From: Phytophthora sp. 'mugwort'
Taxonomy: Eukaryota; Oomycota; Peronosporomycetes; Peronosporales; Peronosporaceae
Direction of reading: 5' to 3'
DNA length: 64,000 nt
Assembly: GCA_033558025.1 (NCBI GenBank)
Contig: JAUCEF010000003.1
Span: 1,266,001 to 1,330,000, forward strand
In this document: in pieces, positions 44,530 through 55,953 of the stretch
Position numbering within the stretch: position 1 is the stretch's first letter
Layout of the letters: each line of letters opens with the position of its first letter
Program-made: the position numbers and the translations under genes
Notes under the pieces: model-generated
Databases searched by the model: none
Told to the model about the DNA's origin: nothing
What the model saw: the letters and a program-made list of their open reading frames with translations, nothing else

Positions 44530-45830
44530 GTCGGCGACGTTTTCTTGATCACTTGGTCCTTTTGTCTTCGAATGGTTGGATCAGGCCTGATACTTGGTGC
44601 AGGTTCTCGATAGGCTCCCACGTCGCCTTAGCCTCACCCGCCCAAATGAGATACTGCTCCGTTCCCTTGCGCTGTCGCTTATCGACGAGAGCTTCCACGA
44701 TCTGCCCGATCCTTCTGTCGTGTAGCATAACTTCTGGGGGTCATGAAAGTCTGGATGGTGGCTCGTACGGCTTGAGCGATCCGGTGTTGAACATGGGGTG
44801 GAGCTGGAGTCCGGATGGGAGGTTGATTTCGTAGGCGTGTCTGTGAACTGTGCATCGAGTAAGGGCCAATCCATTTGGGACCGAGCTTGCGCGATTAGGG
44901 GATCCCGTGTGCGCCGTGTCAAGATTCTTAGTGCTGAGATACACTTGTTCCTGACGCCCACGGTCGTAGATGTCTGGCATACGGGCTTGTGCATCCTCCA
45001 GCGCTTCTTGACACTGACGTAACACTGCCTCCCCCCCCCTGGTGTTCGGTGTACTTAGTCCCCTGTCGTCGCCCACCACGCAGCCCTCGTCAACTTGCCT
45101 CAGTGACGGCTGTGATCGGGTTGTGCGGAACGTAGCGAAGATCAGCCTCGAACGGTGACATGTTGATGCTTGAGTTCACCGCAATTAATGGCAAACTCTG
45201 CGTTGGCGAAGTGCACGTCCCAGTCGTCTTGGAGTGGCGACATGAAACATCTAAGATATTCTTCGAGTGTCCGGTTTGTACGCTCTGTCTGACCGTCGCC
45301 CTGCGCTCGGTACGCAACCGTCATCTTGAACTTCGTGCCGACTTTCCTAAAAACTTGACTCCAAAATCCTGAGATAAACTTCGTATCACGGCCGGAAACG
45401 ATATCTTGGGGCATCCCATGGAGTCGCAAGATATTTTCGATGAAGAATGTGGCCAGTTCTGGGGCCGCGACAGTCTTCGTTGTAGCGATGAAATGAGAGC
45501 GCTTGGTCAGTCGATCTACTACGACCCAGATTGAGTTGTGCCCACGCTCGGTATCTGGCAAATCGGTGACGAAATCCGTCGAAATAGAGCGCCATCGCTC
45601 ATCTGGAATCTGCAGCGGCTCCATGAGTCCCTGTGTCTTCGACAGGCGAGGCTTTTTTCGTCGGCAGTCCTCGCAGTCTGTGATGTACTTCTTGATTGTA
45701 CGCACCATTCGCGCCAGTACCATCAGCTCGAAGCTTCACGTATGTGCGATCAGTTCCTGGATGTCCGCCGTAGTTGGTATCGTGGACCTCAGAGGTGATA
45801 CGGTGCTCCAGCGGGTGACAACGTTCGGAC
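44530..45830 (-). pseudogene. gypsy integrase and chromodomain relic
   Basis: Minus-strand ITDCEDCRRKKPRLSKTQGL ends the zinc-binding domain. The catalytic core has RWRSISTDFVTDLPDTERGH (first Asp), DIVSGRDTKFISGFWSQ (second Asp) and DGQTERTNRTLEEYLRCF (Glu), all between 45210 and 45600. After a break near 45160 the frame shifts; downstream PLLDAQFTDTPTKS and then LHPMFNTGSLKPYEPP (44790-44900) match the GPY/F-type tail. YLIWAGEAKATWEPIENL with LIQPFEDKRTK ends as a chromodomain at about 44555. Integrase catalytic residues are intact, but the surrounding frames are not. Confidence 0.8.
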
Positions 45831-45832
45831 GA

Positions 45833-48280
45833 CTATAAGCCGTTTGTCGTCCGTTGAACCTTGATACCATACAAGTGACTTCTCCTCAAAGTACGGCTTG
45901 GACTCCTTTTCCGACACCGCGCGTTTACTGAAGGTTGATCTCGTTTCGTGATCGCGCGCCGAATCTCTCGGATGACCTTGTCCTTCGCATATCCAGCAAT
46001 AGTAGCCTTGATCAATTCATTTGTAGGCTTAATCTCTGCAAGTTGTATTTGGTAGCTTGTCTCATTGAAACTAAGAACTAACAAGTCGTGAAACTCCTTG
46101 ATGTCCGGCCTGAGATCGGGTCGCCGACTGAGAGGGTCTGCGATCCCATTCTTAACACCCGATAGTTACGCGAAAACCGGAAAACCGGTTGATACTCCGC
46201 GAGAATATCATACCAGCGCGCAAGTCATCGGTTGGCGATTTTCTGCTGGAAGATCCCCTCGAGAGATTTGTGGTCCGTCTCGATCATCAACCGGCCGGTT
46301 TAGGCAGTAGATTCTGAACGCCGCTAAAGCATTGACGATGGCAAGTAGCTCTTGCTGTTGGGTCGGGTACTTCAACTCTGCTGGCTTTATCTTCCGGCTC
46401 GTGAATGCAATGGGACGCTCGCCACCGTCGACAACTTGAAACAGCCCCCCCCCCCCCTCATCGCAAACTGGCTGGTATCTGTCCGCAAGTGTATCCGCTG
46501 AGTGAAGTTTGGTAAATGCAACACATGTGTATCTGACAGTCTCTTCTTGAGCTTCTTGAAGTTCTTGAGCTGTACAGCGTTGAACGCGATCTTCGAGTTC
46601 CGCTAAGTCTTCTTTTTCAGTAGCGTAAACAATGGGGTGGTCAACTCCGCGTACTGCTCGCAGAAACGTTGCACATACCCAGTTAACCCAAGGAAGCTCT
46701 GAATTCCTCTTGTGTCCGAGGTATTGGCCAATCTGGAATCGTCTCACCTTGTCCGGATCGATGCGAACCCCGTTCCTTCCGATGGAATCTCCCACGCATG
46801 GGGTCTCGTCGGCACAGGATACACACTTCGGCAAATTCACATAGAGCTTGTTCTTCTTCAAGATCTCCAACACGTCGCGAAGCGCTTGCAGGTGTTCGTT
46901 GATGCTATCTGACTTCGTGAAAACGTAGGTATCATCGTAGAACGGGCGTGTATGGGGCAGATCTTGAACCAGGATGACGTCAACCGATGCATCGTCGCGG
47001 GTGCATTGCTGACACCCATCGGTAACACCAAATACTCGTATAGTCCACTAGGTGCTTGGAACGCTGTATACTTGACATAATCCTTATCCGCACCTGATAG
47101 TACGCCGACATCAAGTCCATACACGAGCAGTAGTAGGCGCTAGCCATACTGTCGAAAACACCCCCCTTGCGAGTCATCGGTACACTCTGACGAACGGTGT
47201 TGTTCTTCAGGTACCGCTAGTCATGAACGATGCGCCACCGGACCGGCTTCCGCACACAAAATGTTGGTGCTGCATGTGGGCTGATACTGGTCGGATCAAT
47301 CCTTTGCTGATGATTTCACGTACCCACTTGTCAATCTCCTTTTTCTGCTCCAGTGATAGACGCCACTGCTGTCAGTACATCGCGACGTTAGGATCCTTCA
47401 CATCGATACGGTGTTCGATGCTGCGCTCCATTGGAAGTCTATCATGTAACTCGGTCTTGAATATATTGTCCTTATACTCGACAAGAATTGGGTATGCCGG
47501 ATTATCCTTCAATTTGTACTCAAGAAACGCTTAGCTTTCTCCGAATTAACGTTGTCTGGTTCGTCGTTGCGTCTACGATCCCGCCCAATCTGCTTGATCG
47601 TGGCGGTCGAAAGCACAATCATAAAACCGTGCTCGAGGGCGTCCTTCGCGAGCAAAAACAGAATTTTCCTCACCTTCTTCCTTGTTTATGTACTTGATCT
47701 CGACTCTGTCCGAGTCGACAACTCCAAAAGTAAACATCGCCTCTGCTTTGGTGTTTTTCTTCTCTCTCTGAGAGAGAATCTCCACGTCCTCAGTTGGTCT
47801 TTCAACGTCATCCACTTCGCACTCCAGCTCTGTCTCTGTCACGGCGGCTCGACAGGAATCGCGGCTTATCGCGGAAGAGCTCTCGCTGTCCACAGCATTA
47901 CGAAGCCCAGAGCCATTAACCTGACTGCACTTCCCACAGGGGGTCGAAATGTCCATCGTTGAGGTTCCATCTGAGACGTCCTTCTTGAAGCATCGACGTT
48001 TCCAATCGATCTTTAATTGCACATCTATGAAAAACGGCATCCCGAGAACACAGTCAAATTCATCAGGAATGTCGAATACAACGGCGACACACTGGTCGCT
48101 TTGTGCACCGTCCAGTTGGACGTTGACTTTCGCCAACTCTAGGTCGGCTCCACCGATCTTGTTGTCTCCAAGTTTCACCTTGATCGTTCGTTCCACGTAC
48201 ACACGTGTCTTCAAATTGTTTCCCTTAACATACTCGCGTGACACGTACACCGTTGTGGCACCGCAGTCCAATTAGAATTT
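45833..48280 (-). pseudogene. gypsy protease, reverse transcriptase and RNase H relic
   Basis: The longest open piece (47573-48271) starts MDCGATTVYVSREYVKGNNL, a retropepsin with DCGA in place of DSGA, then IPDEFDCVLGMPFF. RT pieces follow: YYQVRI (near 47100), GLYEYLVLPMGVSNAP (near 47050), FYDDTYVFTKSDSINEHLQA (near 46900), then LEILKKNKLYVNLPKCVSCA (46800-46873) and YVCATFLRAVRGVDHPIVYA-like text. The RNase H section (46320-46430) retains GGERPIAFTSRKIKP and TQQQELLAIVNALAAFR. Frameshifts occur at 46870, 47100 and 47500, and a C10 run at 46446-46456 sits in the RNase H region. Confidence 0.75.
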
Positions 48281-48469
48281 GGCAACAATTATGTTCTCAT
48301 ACTGCTCCATGTCTCCATCCACTGAGAACAATGGCGTACGTTTGTAGCCGAGAGGGTTTTCGCAAAGCAGATTCACTGTAGTCTCATTTACCGTTAAATC
48401 TTCCTCGCTAGCTTTCGCCACATCAGGTCCCTCTTTTACTGACGTGGCTGCTCGTTTCCCTGGTCGCTC

Positions 48470-49330
48470 TTAAGCTTCTTGCAGTGGCTTGAAGTGGCCT
48501 GGCTTCTTGCAGTAGAAGCACACTAGTCCGTCCTTGGTCTGCTCAGCGGGAGCGTAGTGACCAGGCTTGTACGAGCGTTTATTGAATGGCTTCTTGTTTC
48601 CAAACATGCTCGAGCGAATTTGATTACGGAAGCGTTGCTTACGCCTCGGATTCTCGCGACTCAACTTTTGCTCCTTTCCGGAGTAGGCCACCTCGTATTG
48701 GGCGGCTTGATCCATCGCCTCGCTCAGCGTCGTCGCACTCTGAAGCTTGACTTAGGCTTGAGTTGCACGTTTGAGGCCGTCTACTAGTAACTCACTTGAT
48801 CGATTTTCAGTCATGTCCTCAACGCGAAAGATCAGTGACGAGTACTTCCCGTTATACCCCTCGATGTCGCTAAAAGGAGTTCACGCAGCTTCCTGTCGCA
48901 ACACCGCCTGGTAGTTGGAGGCTTCGAAGTGCGCGAGAGCATCATGGTTAACTGGCTCCATGTCTGTTTCTCGGCGGGCATCCTCGAGGTCCAAAACAGG
49001 AACCATCCCGACGCGGGCTCCACCATGGCGGTATCAGCGATCGCGGGTAGCGTGTCGTTGTCGTCCGTTGCGCCGTGGCCGTTGATGCGGCATAAGTCTC
49101 CACTTGGAACAGCCACTGGCGTACGTCTTCGTCGCGCTTCCCCTTGAGCTTGGGTAAACCGCTCGGAACGCGAAGCTTCGGCTCAGCCCGAGGCAACGCG
49201 ATGCTTGGTTGTTGTCGCGAGGGATGTAAGCTCCGCACGCAGTTGGGTGAGTTGTGCTTCTAGCTCCGTCTGCTTTCCTTCCTCTGCGGCCAGTGCATCC
49301 ATGTCGTTCTTGCGTCATGGGGGTTATAGT
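48470..49330 (-). pseudogene. gypsy gag relic
   Basis: Minus-strand PKLRVPSGLPKLKGKRDEDV with RQWLFQVET (49100-49180) is the typical start of the capsid region in this class. The C-terminal part (48470-48715) has MDQAAQYEVAYSGKEQKLSR, a basic stretch and one CCHC knuckle, CFYCKKPGHFKP, where the frame then runs into LQEA instead of the last Cys. Frameshifts separate the two parts. Confidence 0.65.
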
Positions 49331-51010
49331 CGTTGAGTCTAGACTAACAAGTGCTACTAGTGAATCAAACTGGCCCATTAAGGTTGAGTGGAAAGCAGAA
49401 GAGGTCTCTGGGGCTGGAGGGGAGAGTACGAAAGTGCTGACCTCCCCGACCAAGCTGTCCTCTGCCAAACATATGGCTGAGAAAGCCCCTGTATTGATTT
49501 ATATCCTTTCTAAGCCGATGCACCATGAAGCTGGTACCTGCTCTTATTCGATACACAGTCTGAACTCTAGGGCAGGACAGATCGCGCAGGAGCTGGGCTG
49601 AAGTGGAGAACTCGCTGCAGCGATGGAACTGTACATCTATTAAGCTTTATGGCGCGATTTTTTGGTGCTTCGTGCCAGTACAACGACCAAGAAACAATAT
49701 TTGCCATCGATATGTGGTGTGCAATCCATGAAACAATAACTGGTAATATTGATTTACTCGGGGAAAATGTTAAAATTTTGCTGAACGTTTGCCTGATTTG
49801 GGCGCCTATTGCTCTGACTGGGGTCTTTAAGGAGCACGTGCCACTCGATTTATTGGATATCTTGGAGTTCTCAGCACAGTTAGACGGCAACGATGGTGAA
49901 AATGCATGCTTCTTTTAGTTTAAGACTGCGCAGACAGCGCAAACCGAACAACCTTCCACAGATCATCGATGCTATCCCAGCCCTACGCTCAAAGTATTTT
50001 GTTTTTGGAAAATGGTTGAAGGGACTAAGAAAATCGAGAAGTTCTCACTGGAGTCAGAGGACCCGAAATTGAGTAGAGTGGTTAAAAGGAAGTGCTGACA
50101 AAGTATTCAACGTGGAATTGACCACTGGGATAGTTGTGCGCTCCTTTGCGGTGGCGATGGCGTGTGCCACGGGACGGAGCACGACACCGTGGCTCGACCA
50201 GTGTTGTGCCTTGCGGAATCAGACTACGTTCAGTTCGCTCTAACTTTACAAGTAACCGCTCTCAGTTGGTCAGTGGTTACACCCTGACTCTGATACAGGG
50301 AGGTACCTGGATCTATACCCGCCGAGCGTGGACTTTTCAAGGAGGCCGGAGATAGGCAACACAGTAGACGAGCAACCACCACATAGGGTGGCCGCCCTGC
50401 CAACCGCACTGAAAAGTGTTGGTAGTTATATGGGAAGAGCAGGAGTTAATAGTAGCGAGGAAAATCGACTAGTAGTATTACTGGTACTACTTGGGCATTT
50501 TTCACAGATGCATACTCATATTAGTATTGATTCCATGAAAGGGTTCGGTAAAATTCCAATTTCTGTACGGTTTCGATTGGCTCAGAAACTGTAGTGTAGG
50601 TACCTCGATTTTTTTTATGAAACTTGTGTATAACAGCTATATTTTTATTGGAACGAAGATACACAAACGAAGCTGATAAACACAGTGGGGGACCCTGTCT
50701 CACTTCTGTACACACGGAAGCGACAGACAAAGTCGATAGAAATATACAGGTAAAATCTGTGGTCCAGTTCGCGGCACGTTCTTACAAACTTAGGTCAATT
50801 TAAATCCCCTAGAACATCTTATACTTCCGGAAGGGCCAGTTTTGTTTTTTGGCGAAAAGTATACTGAAACCAAGCTTAAGAGCGTGCCATAAATCGGCTC
50901 CGTGCTACGATTTATATTTTACCTTAGTAGTAGTAGTCCTATTAGTACTACTACTCACAGTACTACTTAAGCCTCCGCGCGCATCTTCACGACCTTGTTC
51001 CTGTTGTGTC
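49331..51010. other. no recognised gene
   Basis: An ATG-initiated plus-strand frame at 49649-49918 (89 residues, hydrophobic in the middle) is the best open stretch, but it shows no signal peptide, domain or repeat and codon use gives no support. 50920-50975 is rich in AGT/ACT triplets (agtagtagtagt ... actactact). Confidence 0.35.
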
Positions 51011-51640
51011 TTAGCATAGTCGCTTCTCCGCACGTCTGCTGTCCGTCCTAGTCCGTAGGGGGGCCAAGCCTATCCGTCCCATTGAAAATACCCGTTCCTG
51101 GAACGCTGGCGACGAGATGTTGCCAAGATGGATGCGCCATAGCAGAGCAATAGAGGGAAATTGTCCCTCACCCTCGTTACGGAACCGCTTCAGCACGTGG
51201 ATGTGCTTGTATGACGTGACCCCCTCGGCGAAAGAACCTCCTAGCGTGACCGTCGTGACTACCTTGCCCCACGAGTGGCTGGAATCGTTCCAAACACTGA
51301 TCGTCTCAATGTTGTCCTTGAGCCCGAGGCCGTAGCCAAAAGCACAGGTTAAGCAGATGCATGCAGCAGTCTTCTTGCTCGATGTCGATACGATCAGCTA
51401 CATTCTTTGCAGATGGCGTGGTATCCGACATAGTGAATCGCGTCATACCACGAATATCGATGTCATATTTCCCTTCGAATCTACTCTCGATCTCCTTCGC
51501 CACAAGAGGAGCGTTGTGTCCGTCGTTCTTGACGGTAGCAAGCATCGCGATAAACGAAATCTCCACGAACTGTCGATAAATGCTACGGATACGTCCTTGG
51601 CGTTAGTGGTATTCCTCGTGTTTCCCAAGGCCTCCTCCTA
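51011..51640 (-). pseudogene. hAT-like transposase relic, second family
   Basis: Minus-strand text reads NAKDVSVAFIDSSWRF (51570-51620), ISFIAMLATVKNDGHNAPLV, AKEIESRFEGKYDIDIRGMT, SDTTPSAKNVADRIDIEQED and CCMHLLNLC (51330-51560). A frame change then leads to VTTVTLGGSFAEG (51230-51270), HVLKRFRNEGEGQFPSIALL (51130-51200) and RVFSMGRIGLAPLRTRTDSR with RAEKRL (51020-51090). The Cys-x2-His-x-LNL block and the RVFS...RTRTDSRRAEK ending resemble the hAT core and dimerisation region. Relative to the hAT relic at 15-16 kb it is another lineage. The N-terminal part is not readable; 51640-51900 may hold it. Confidence 0.6.
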
Positions 51641-53079
51641 ACTGTAGCGATTACTCTTGGCCCGATCTTCAATTGCGAGGCAGCGCAATAGACAAATGTT
51701 GTGATATTTGTGATACCCCTGCGGAGAGGGTTTGCAGGGGTTCGTTTTCCTGTACGCCTTTTCCAATGTGTGAATCAGGTCCGGAACGTCGCCAGTCATG
51801 CCCGCCTTCTCGAATGCTTGACGGAGACAGGTACACCGATACTAGATACTGGAGATGGCGGTGGCGACGGGGGTGACGTCGGCAGATACTCGACAACAGG
51901 GACCTTGAGCAATCATTTCTTTCTCCCCGTGAGTCGAATTAGTACTTGACCGGGCTTAGAGCCCATCGCGATCTTCCGGGGCTTAGAGCACGTTACGATC
52001 TTCCGACGCTTGACAATACGCTCTGTAGGTGTAGGCGAGCCAACATTGCTCGCAGGGAGATCTGGCGACGGCAGGAAGTCAGAGTCTGATCCAGTTCAAA
52101 TGTTGCTCGATGGTACTTTCGAGGAAATGCTGCAGACGACAGGAGGCTGTTCAGTGTACGATACTGCTGAGACAGCCTGGGTGCGGCTGGGGTAGACCAT
52201 TTGCACACAAGATTGGCAGCAAAATCTACAATGCAGTATGAGCTCATAAGTTCCAGGAGAAGAAGGAAGAGAACTAGTCTACTACCTATCGTTAGACGCC
52301 AAATCAGTGCCTTCAAAAACATCAATTACACATGTTGTGAACCACCTTTCCGCACACGCTAACCCGCCTTAAGCTCATCGCCCTGGCAACAGGGCAGAGG
52401 CAACCCGGCATAGCGCAGCCCATTGGCTGATCGTTGGTTAAGGCGCGATTCGAAGAATGGCGAGCTTCCTAGGGGGACTTAGCGAGAACCACTAACTTGA
52501 ATTGCAGAATGAGGGCTGAGCTTGCTCCTTCAGGGTCCTTAGCAATAATACTTTCACTATACTATACTACTGCTGTCCGAGATAGTTTCTACAGTACTAC
52601 TCAAATTGCATACTCGACTAGGTATTAGTATTAGTACTACTAAGGAAATGTGGTAGTAGTAGTGAAGAGTACTATGTCTCCGAATACTATTAACCCGTTG
52701 GGTTGAAGCCGAAGTGTAATGAGGGGGGCAAAAAGTCCCAGGAAAACAAAGTCACTTGTGCTTTCGGTCAAAACCTCCGGTTGGCCAGAAGAATATAAAA
52801 ATATTCTGGAACGAATATCACACGACTAGATTCTGGAGCTTGGCTTTCTTTCTAAATAGTGGTAAGATAGGGTCCGCTATTAGATTTGCCGAAGGCACAC
52901 ACCTAAGTGTAGCTGATGAGGCCCGAGTTAATGGCGATTCCTTCCTGACGCACATAACAAAACCGCAGTAACAAATGGTCCAGAGCAACTCCATCCACAC
53001 TGCAGTCGGCGCAGCAATATCGCTACTTCGATACACATCTCAGAGTGAGTTAATTACGGTCACTTTTCATTAATTTTGT
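51641..53079. other. no recognised gene; AGTACTAC-rich segment
   Basis: Includes the possible 5' part of the hAT relic (51641-51900) and unassigned sequence. 52550-52690 is crowded with AGTACTAC and ACTACTA motifs on both strands. 52700-53079 is the 3' flank of the capping protein gene and contains no coding signal that I trust. Confidence 0.4.
52550..52690. repeat. AGTACTAC/ACTACTA cluster
   Basis: Contains atactactgct, agtactactc, attagtactactaagg, gtagtagtagtg and agtactatg within 140 bp. Similar clusters lie at 50920-50975 and 55740-55800. Confidence 0.6.
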
Positions 53080-53943
53080 TTACTCCTGCTGCTTCTGTCC
53101 GTGCTTGAGCACCGCGCCGGCCAATTCTCCGACGAATGGGTTGGCCATGCCTGGACCTTGCTGCAGTTTACGCATGCCGTTGATCACTTCACGAGTCTTG
53201 GAGATGTACAATCCGTCCAGACTGGAGCGCATGTCGATTTCCATGTCCTCGACCATGCGGCCCATATTGGACACATGAGCAAATTGGTCCTCAAACTCCA
53301 TGGTGCGCTCTGCCTGTCTCGTGAGCGTCCCGTCCATCGTCAAGTCGCCCAATTCGGGACGGTTGACCTTCATGGACAGCAACACGGACGTCGTGAGGCG
53401 GTAGGTGGCCTTCTTAACGCCCCTGTCCAACACGTCACTCCCTTCCTGCACCTCGATCACGTGGATCGCGTTCCACGACCCCTTTTCCACGAATCGCTGA
53501 TCCACGACGTCCTTTTTCACGAGAAAGCAGGCGGCAAAACCCGGCTCCAAGTCCCACATATAGACGGACGAAATACCGCCCTGGTAATACAGTTCGCGGT
53601 ACGAGTCGAAGATTTCATTGGCCTGCACCTCCAGCTCGCGCAGCGTCTCGGACGGGTAGAAGCCCTCACCATCGGATGCGGGTGGGTCGTACTCATTGGT
53701 CCACGGGGAGCGGTAGGAGTCGCCGTCGCGGTTGTAGTCGCAGAGCAGATATTTCCGGCCGTTAGCGGGGTCCACGGCAACCTGGAGCGGTTGATCCACA
53801 CGCTGATACAGATCGTCAGCGAGGGAAGGCACCAGACGTGCGAGGTTGTAAACGTCCGTTTCCACCTCGCGGGGCGGCATACGGCGCATGAGATTCAGAC
53901 ACGACGTCATGCCGCCGTCCGCGGTGCTGGTGTCGGCGCTCAT
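53080..53943 (-). CDS. CAPZB: F-actin-capping protein subunit beta
   Basis: An intron-less frame of 287 residues from the ATG at 53943. The family signature is strong: CLNLMRRMPP (15-24), LYQRVDQPL (45-53), LLCDYNRDGDSYRSPWTNEY (66-85), then PPASDGEGFYPSETLRELEV, YRELYYQGGISSVYMWDLE, GFAACFLVKK, GSWNAIHVIEV, and the C-terminal helix with EVINGMRKLQQG before the short actin-binding tentacle. The length is close to that of animal and yeast beta subunits (about 270-290). With the alpha subunit it forms the heterodimer that caps barbed ends of actin filaments in the cytoplasm. It is divergently transcribed from the A49 gene, with 202 bp between start codons. Nothing suggests damage or transfer. 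A long open frame exists on the other strand, but it is only a shadow of this gene. Confidence 0.97.
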   Translation of the reverse strand: MSADTSTADGGMTSCLNLMRRMPPREVETDVYNLARLVPSLADDLYQRVDQPLQVAVDPANGRKYLLCDYNRDGDSYRSPWTNEYDPPASDGEGFYPSETLRELEVQANEIFDSYRELYYQGGISSVYMWDLEPGFAACFLVKKDVVDQRFVEKGSWNAIHVIEVQEGSDVLDRGVKKATYRLTTSVLLSMKVNRPELGDLTMDGTLTRQAERTMEFEDQFAHVSNMGRMVEDMEIDMRSSLDGLYISKTREVINGMRKLQQGPGMANPFVGELAGAVLKHGQKQQE

Positions 53944-54145
53944 GACCCCCTCGGTGTAGATGACGGGATCCTAATTGATCAAACTGGGATTGGAGGAATT
54001 TAGCAGAGTTTCTAGCCAATGGTGGGACTGATTCCTCGCATGGATTTCCAGCCAATCGAAGCGCGCCAATATGGCTGGAAGAGTTGCGTCGCGTGCACAC
54101 CAGCAATTGCATCGAGCGAGGTACTTGGCGGCGTCTGCAGGCAGC
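53944..54145. promoter_or_regulatory. divergent promoter with three CCAAT boxes
   Basis: The 202 bp between the capping protein and A49 start codons contain CCAAT at 54016-54020, 54052-54056 and 54066-54070, all on the plus strand. CTGATTCCTCGCATGG at 54028-54043, followed by ATTTCC, vaguely resembles the oomycete Inr plus flanking element in the A49 direction. Confidence 0.5.
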
Positions 54146-55601
54146 ATGAGCAAGCGCGTCAAGGTGCATCTCCAGCACCGGGAGGCTTTCGATAGCACGA
54201 CCCCCGTTATTGGTACGACTAAACTAGCGCTAACCCATTGCAACGCTGTTTAGTCCACTTTGTCTACTGACCTAATTGACACATTCGATTGCAATCGACA
54301 GCGACATTCCGGAACGGCCCACCGCCGCCAAGCCAGCGCAAGGACTTAGCCTTCGAACTATTCGAGAATCCGGCCAAGAAGCAGCGTTTGGTTGTGGCAA
54401 GCTCCGAGAAGGTCGCGTACCAAGGCGCCAACTTCGGCTACCTGGGCTCCAGCCACGACTTCGCCAACTACGCCGTGGGCGTGTACGACAAGAAAACCAA
54501 AGAGGTCCGACTGTGCAATGTGGACCAGATCTACGTCATGCAGCAAGCAATCAAAAACTCGTCCGAGAACGTGGATGACAATCGCGGAGAGGACAAGAGC
54601 TTCATGGAGCAGCGGCGCGACCTGGTTGAGGTCTTCGGAAGCAAAAAAAGCAAGCGCATGCAGAAGAACCGCGAGGAGAACATCGTGGACCTCGAACACA
54701 TTAGCGGCGCTGCGTCGGTCTCGCAGACACTGCAGAAGAAGATCTCAGCGGCGAAGCGCAAGCTCGAGGAGGAGCGTACGCAGGACGGAAACTACTCCAA
54801 GGAGGGGGCAGCTCTTGCGGCCACCCGCAGTGCCCTCCTTCCACCGTGCGATATCGATGCGCCGACCCCTGACCGTGTTTACGACCTCACTAAGTGTAAG
54901 TTTATGGGCTGCTGTGGCTTGGTTGGTATGGTGATCAATGCTCTGACAGGTAGTTTGATGCCTTCTATTCAGTTATGGATAACGCTGTCATGGACTCGCT
55001 GACCATTATGGCTGAGGAGGTCGTTGACGCGCTGCAGACCACGAGCGTCGTAGAATATGCTGCCAGTTTGAGCTTGGCATCGCTGCCCACGCGGTTGATG
55101 CTGTCTCTGCCTGCGCCGTACGATGTGAACAAAATATGCCTTGTCGTATACTTGGCATACATGATCGACTTCTACAACTCACGCTTTCCCATACGCAAGT
55201 CAGCTGCCGTCTTCAGTGAAGAGAAAGGCATCCCTCTCGTGATCGTGCGCCACTTTCTGAAGCTCTTTACGGATATCAGCGAGGGCAACGACGGCTACCC
55301 GACGTACCTTCAGTCCAAGACATTGAAGGACAAGCTCAGCCTGTACCTTATCGTGGTGGCACTTACTGTGAATGGCTTTACTTTGGATCTCACAGAGGTC
55401 GCCAACGATCTTAAGAGATCTTCCATCCACATTCAGGCATATTTCCGCCAGCTTGGTTGCATCGTTGAGAAGGCGAAGGCGGACGCGGCTATCTACGGTG
55501 GTGCGTCGTCACTGACGTCCAAGAAGCAGATTTACCGTGCAGTTCTTTCCGTGCCGCTCCACTTTCCGCTTCCGAAGCGTGGAGGCCCTGCTCGCCGATA
55601 A
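54146..55601 (+). CDS. RPA49: RNA polymerase I subunit A49 (PAF53 homologue)
   Basis: Three exons: 54146..54212, 54302..54895 and 54973..55601. The introns are 89 and 77 nt, GT-AG, both in phase 1. The product is 429 residues. The N-terminal part (TPVIATFRNGPPPP ... YAVGVYDKKTKEVRLCNVDQ) corresponds to the A49 dimerisation domain that pairs with A34.5. A charged linker with QRRDLVEVFGSKKSKRMQKN follows. The C-terminal part contains the tandem winged-helix domain (YSL-type YLAYMIDFYNSRFP, KLSLYLIVVALTVNGFTLDL, FRQLGCIVEKAKADAA) and the typical end SVPLHFPLPKRGGPARR. A49 is a Pol I-specific subunit in the nucleolus, needed for initiation and elongation on rDNA. The ATG at 54146 was chosen because only splicing from it joins VI|ATFRNG in frame. 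In the unspliced frame no ATG precedes residue 100. Confidence 0.93.
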
Positions 55602-55953
55602 GCCGTCGCCAGCAATTGAATCCCCGGATACAGAACCGAGACTTCTTAGGACCGAATACATACTAGCGTGATTACTAGCGCTATTCTTTTTGTTGTCGTC
55701 CGTAGAGTTCATAAGGCAATCTTTACTCACAGAATGATCTGTATCCAAGAGAAGTACTACGTGATACTACTTTGAAGTGTACTACATATACTACGTAGTA
55801 TGTACTTCCCCATGTTGCAATTAGTGTTTCCTCACGGCATTTAAAACTCTGTTGCATTTTGGCACAGCGACTAACCATTGGAGCGCTCGACACCTGTCCT
55901 AACCAGTTACTATAGATACACACCCCCTCTCTTCCTTCCTCTCTCTCTCTGGC
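55602..55953. other. intergenic; AGTACTAC-rich segment 55740-55800
   Basis: 3' flanks of the A49 gene and of the membrane protein gene, which converge here. 55740-55800 contains agaagtactacgtgatacta, gtgtactacatatactacgt and agtatgtacttcc, a third AGTACTAC cluster. A CT-rich tract (55921-55950) precedes the stop of the membrane protein. Confidence 0.5.

Larger units (their letters stand above)
44500..49330 (-). mobile_element. Ty3/gypsy chromovirus-type element, defective, no LTRs recognised
   Basis: Minus-strand order: gag (49330-48720), zinc knuckle CFYCKKPGHFKP (near 48500) with its last Cys replaced, aspartic protease MDCGATTVYVSREY (48271 on), RT with GLYEYLVLPMGVSNAPATMH (47020-47080) and FYDDTYVFTK (near 46930), RNase H region with GGERPIAFTSRKIKPAELKY (46370-46430), integrase (45142-45723) and a C-terminal chromodomain-like tail ATWEPIENLHQVSGLIQPFE (near 44575-44640). 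Comparison of 44.3-44.5 kb with 49.3-49.7 kb shows no direct repeat, so the LTRs are lost or too diverged to see. Confidence 0.8.

Noticed and set aside
49649..49918. 89-residue frame with ATG and hydrophobic centre
   Set aside because: No domain, promoter or codon support, and it is surrounded by transposon relics; recorded only as an open stretch.
53101..54003. 300-residue open frame on the plus strand
   Set aside because: It is antisense to the capping protein gene, has no domain, and its openness follows from the codon bias of the real gene.
54289..54301. TTG start for the A49 frame
   Set aside because: A GT-AG intron (54213-54301) in phase joins an upstream ATG exon to this frame and gives the expected N-terminus.
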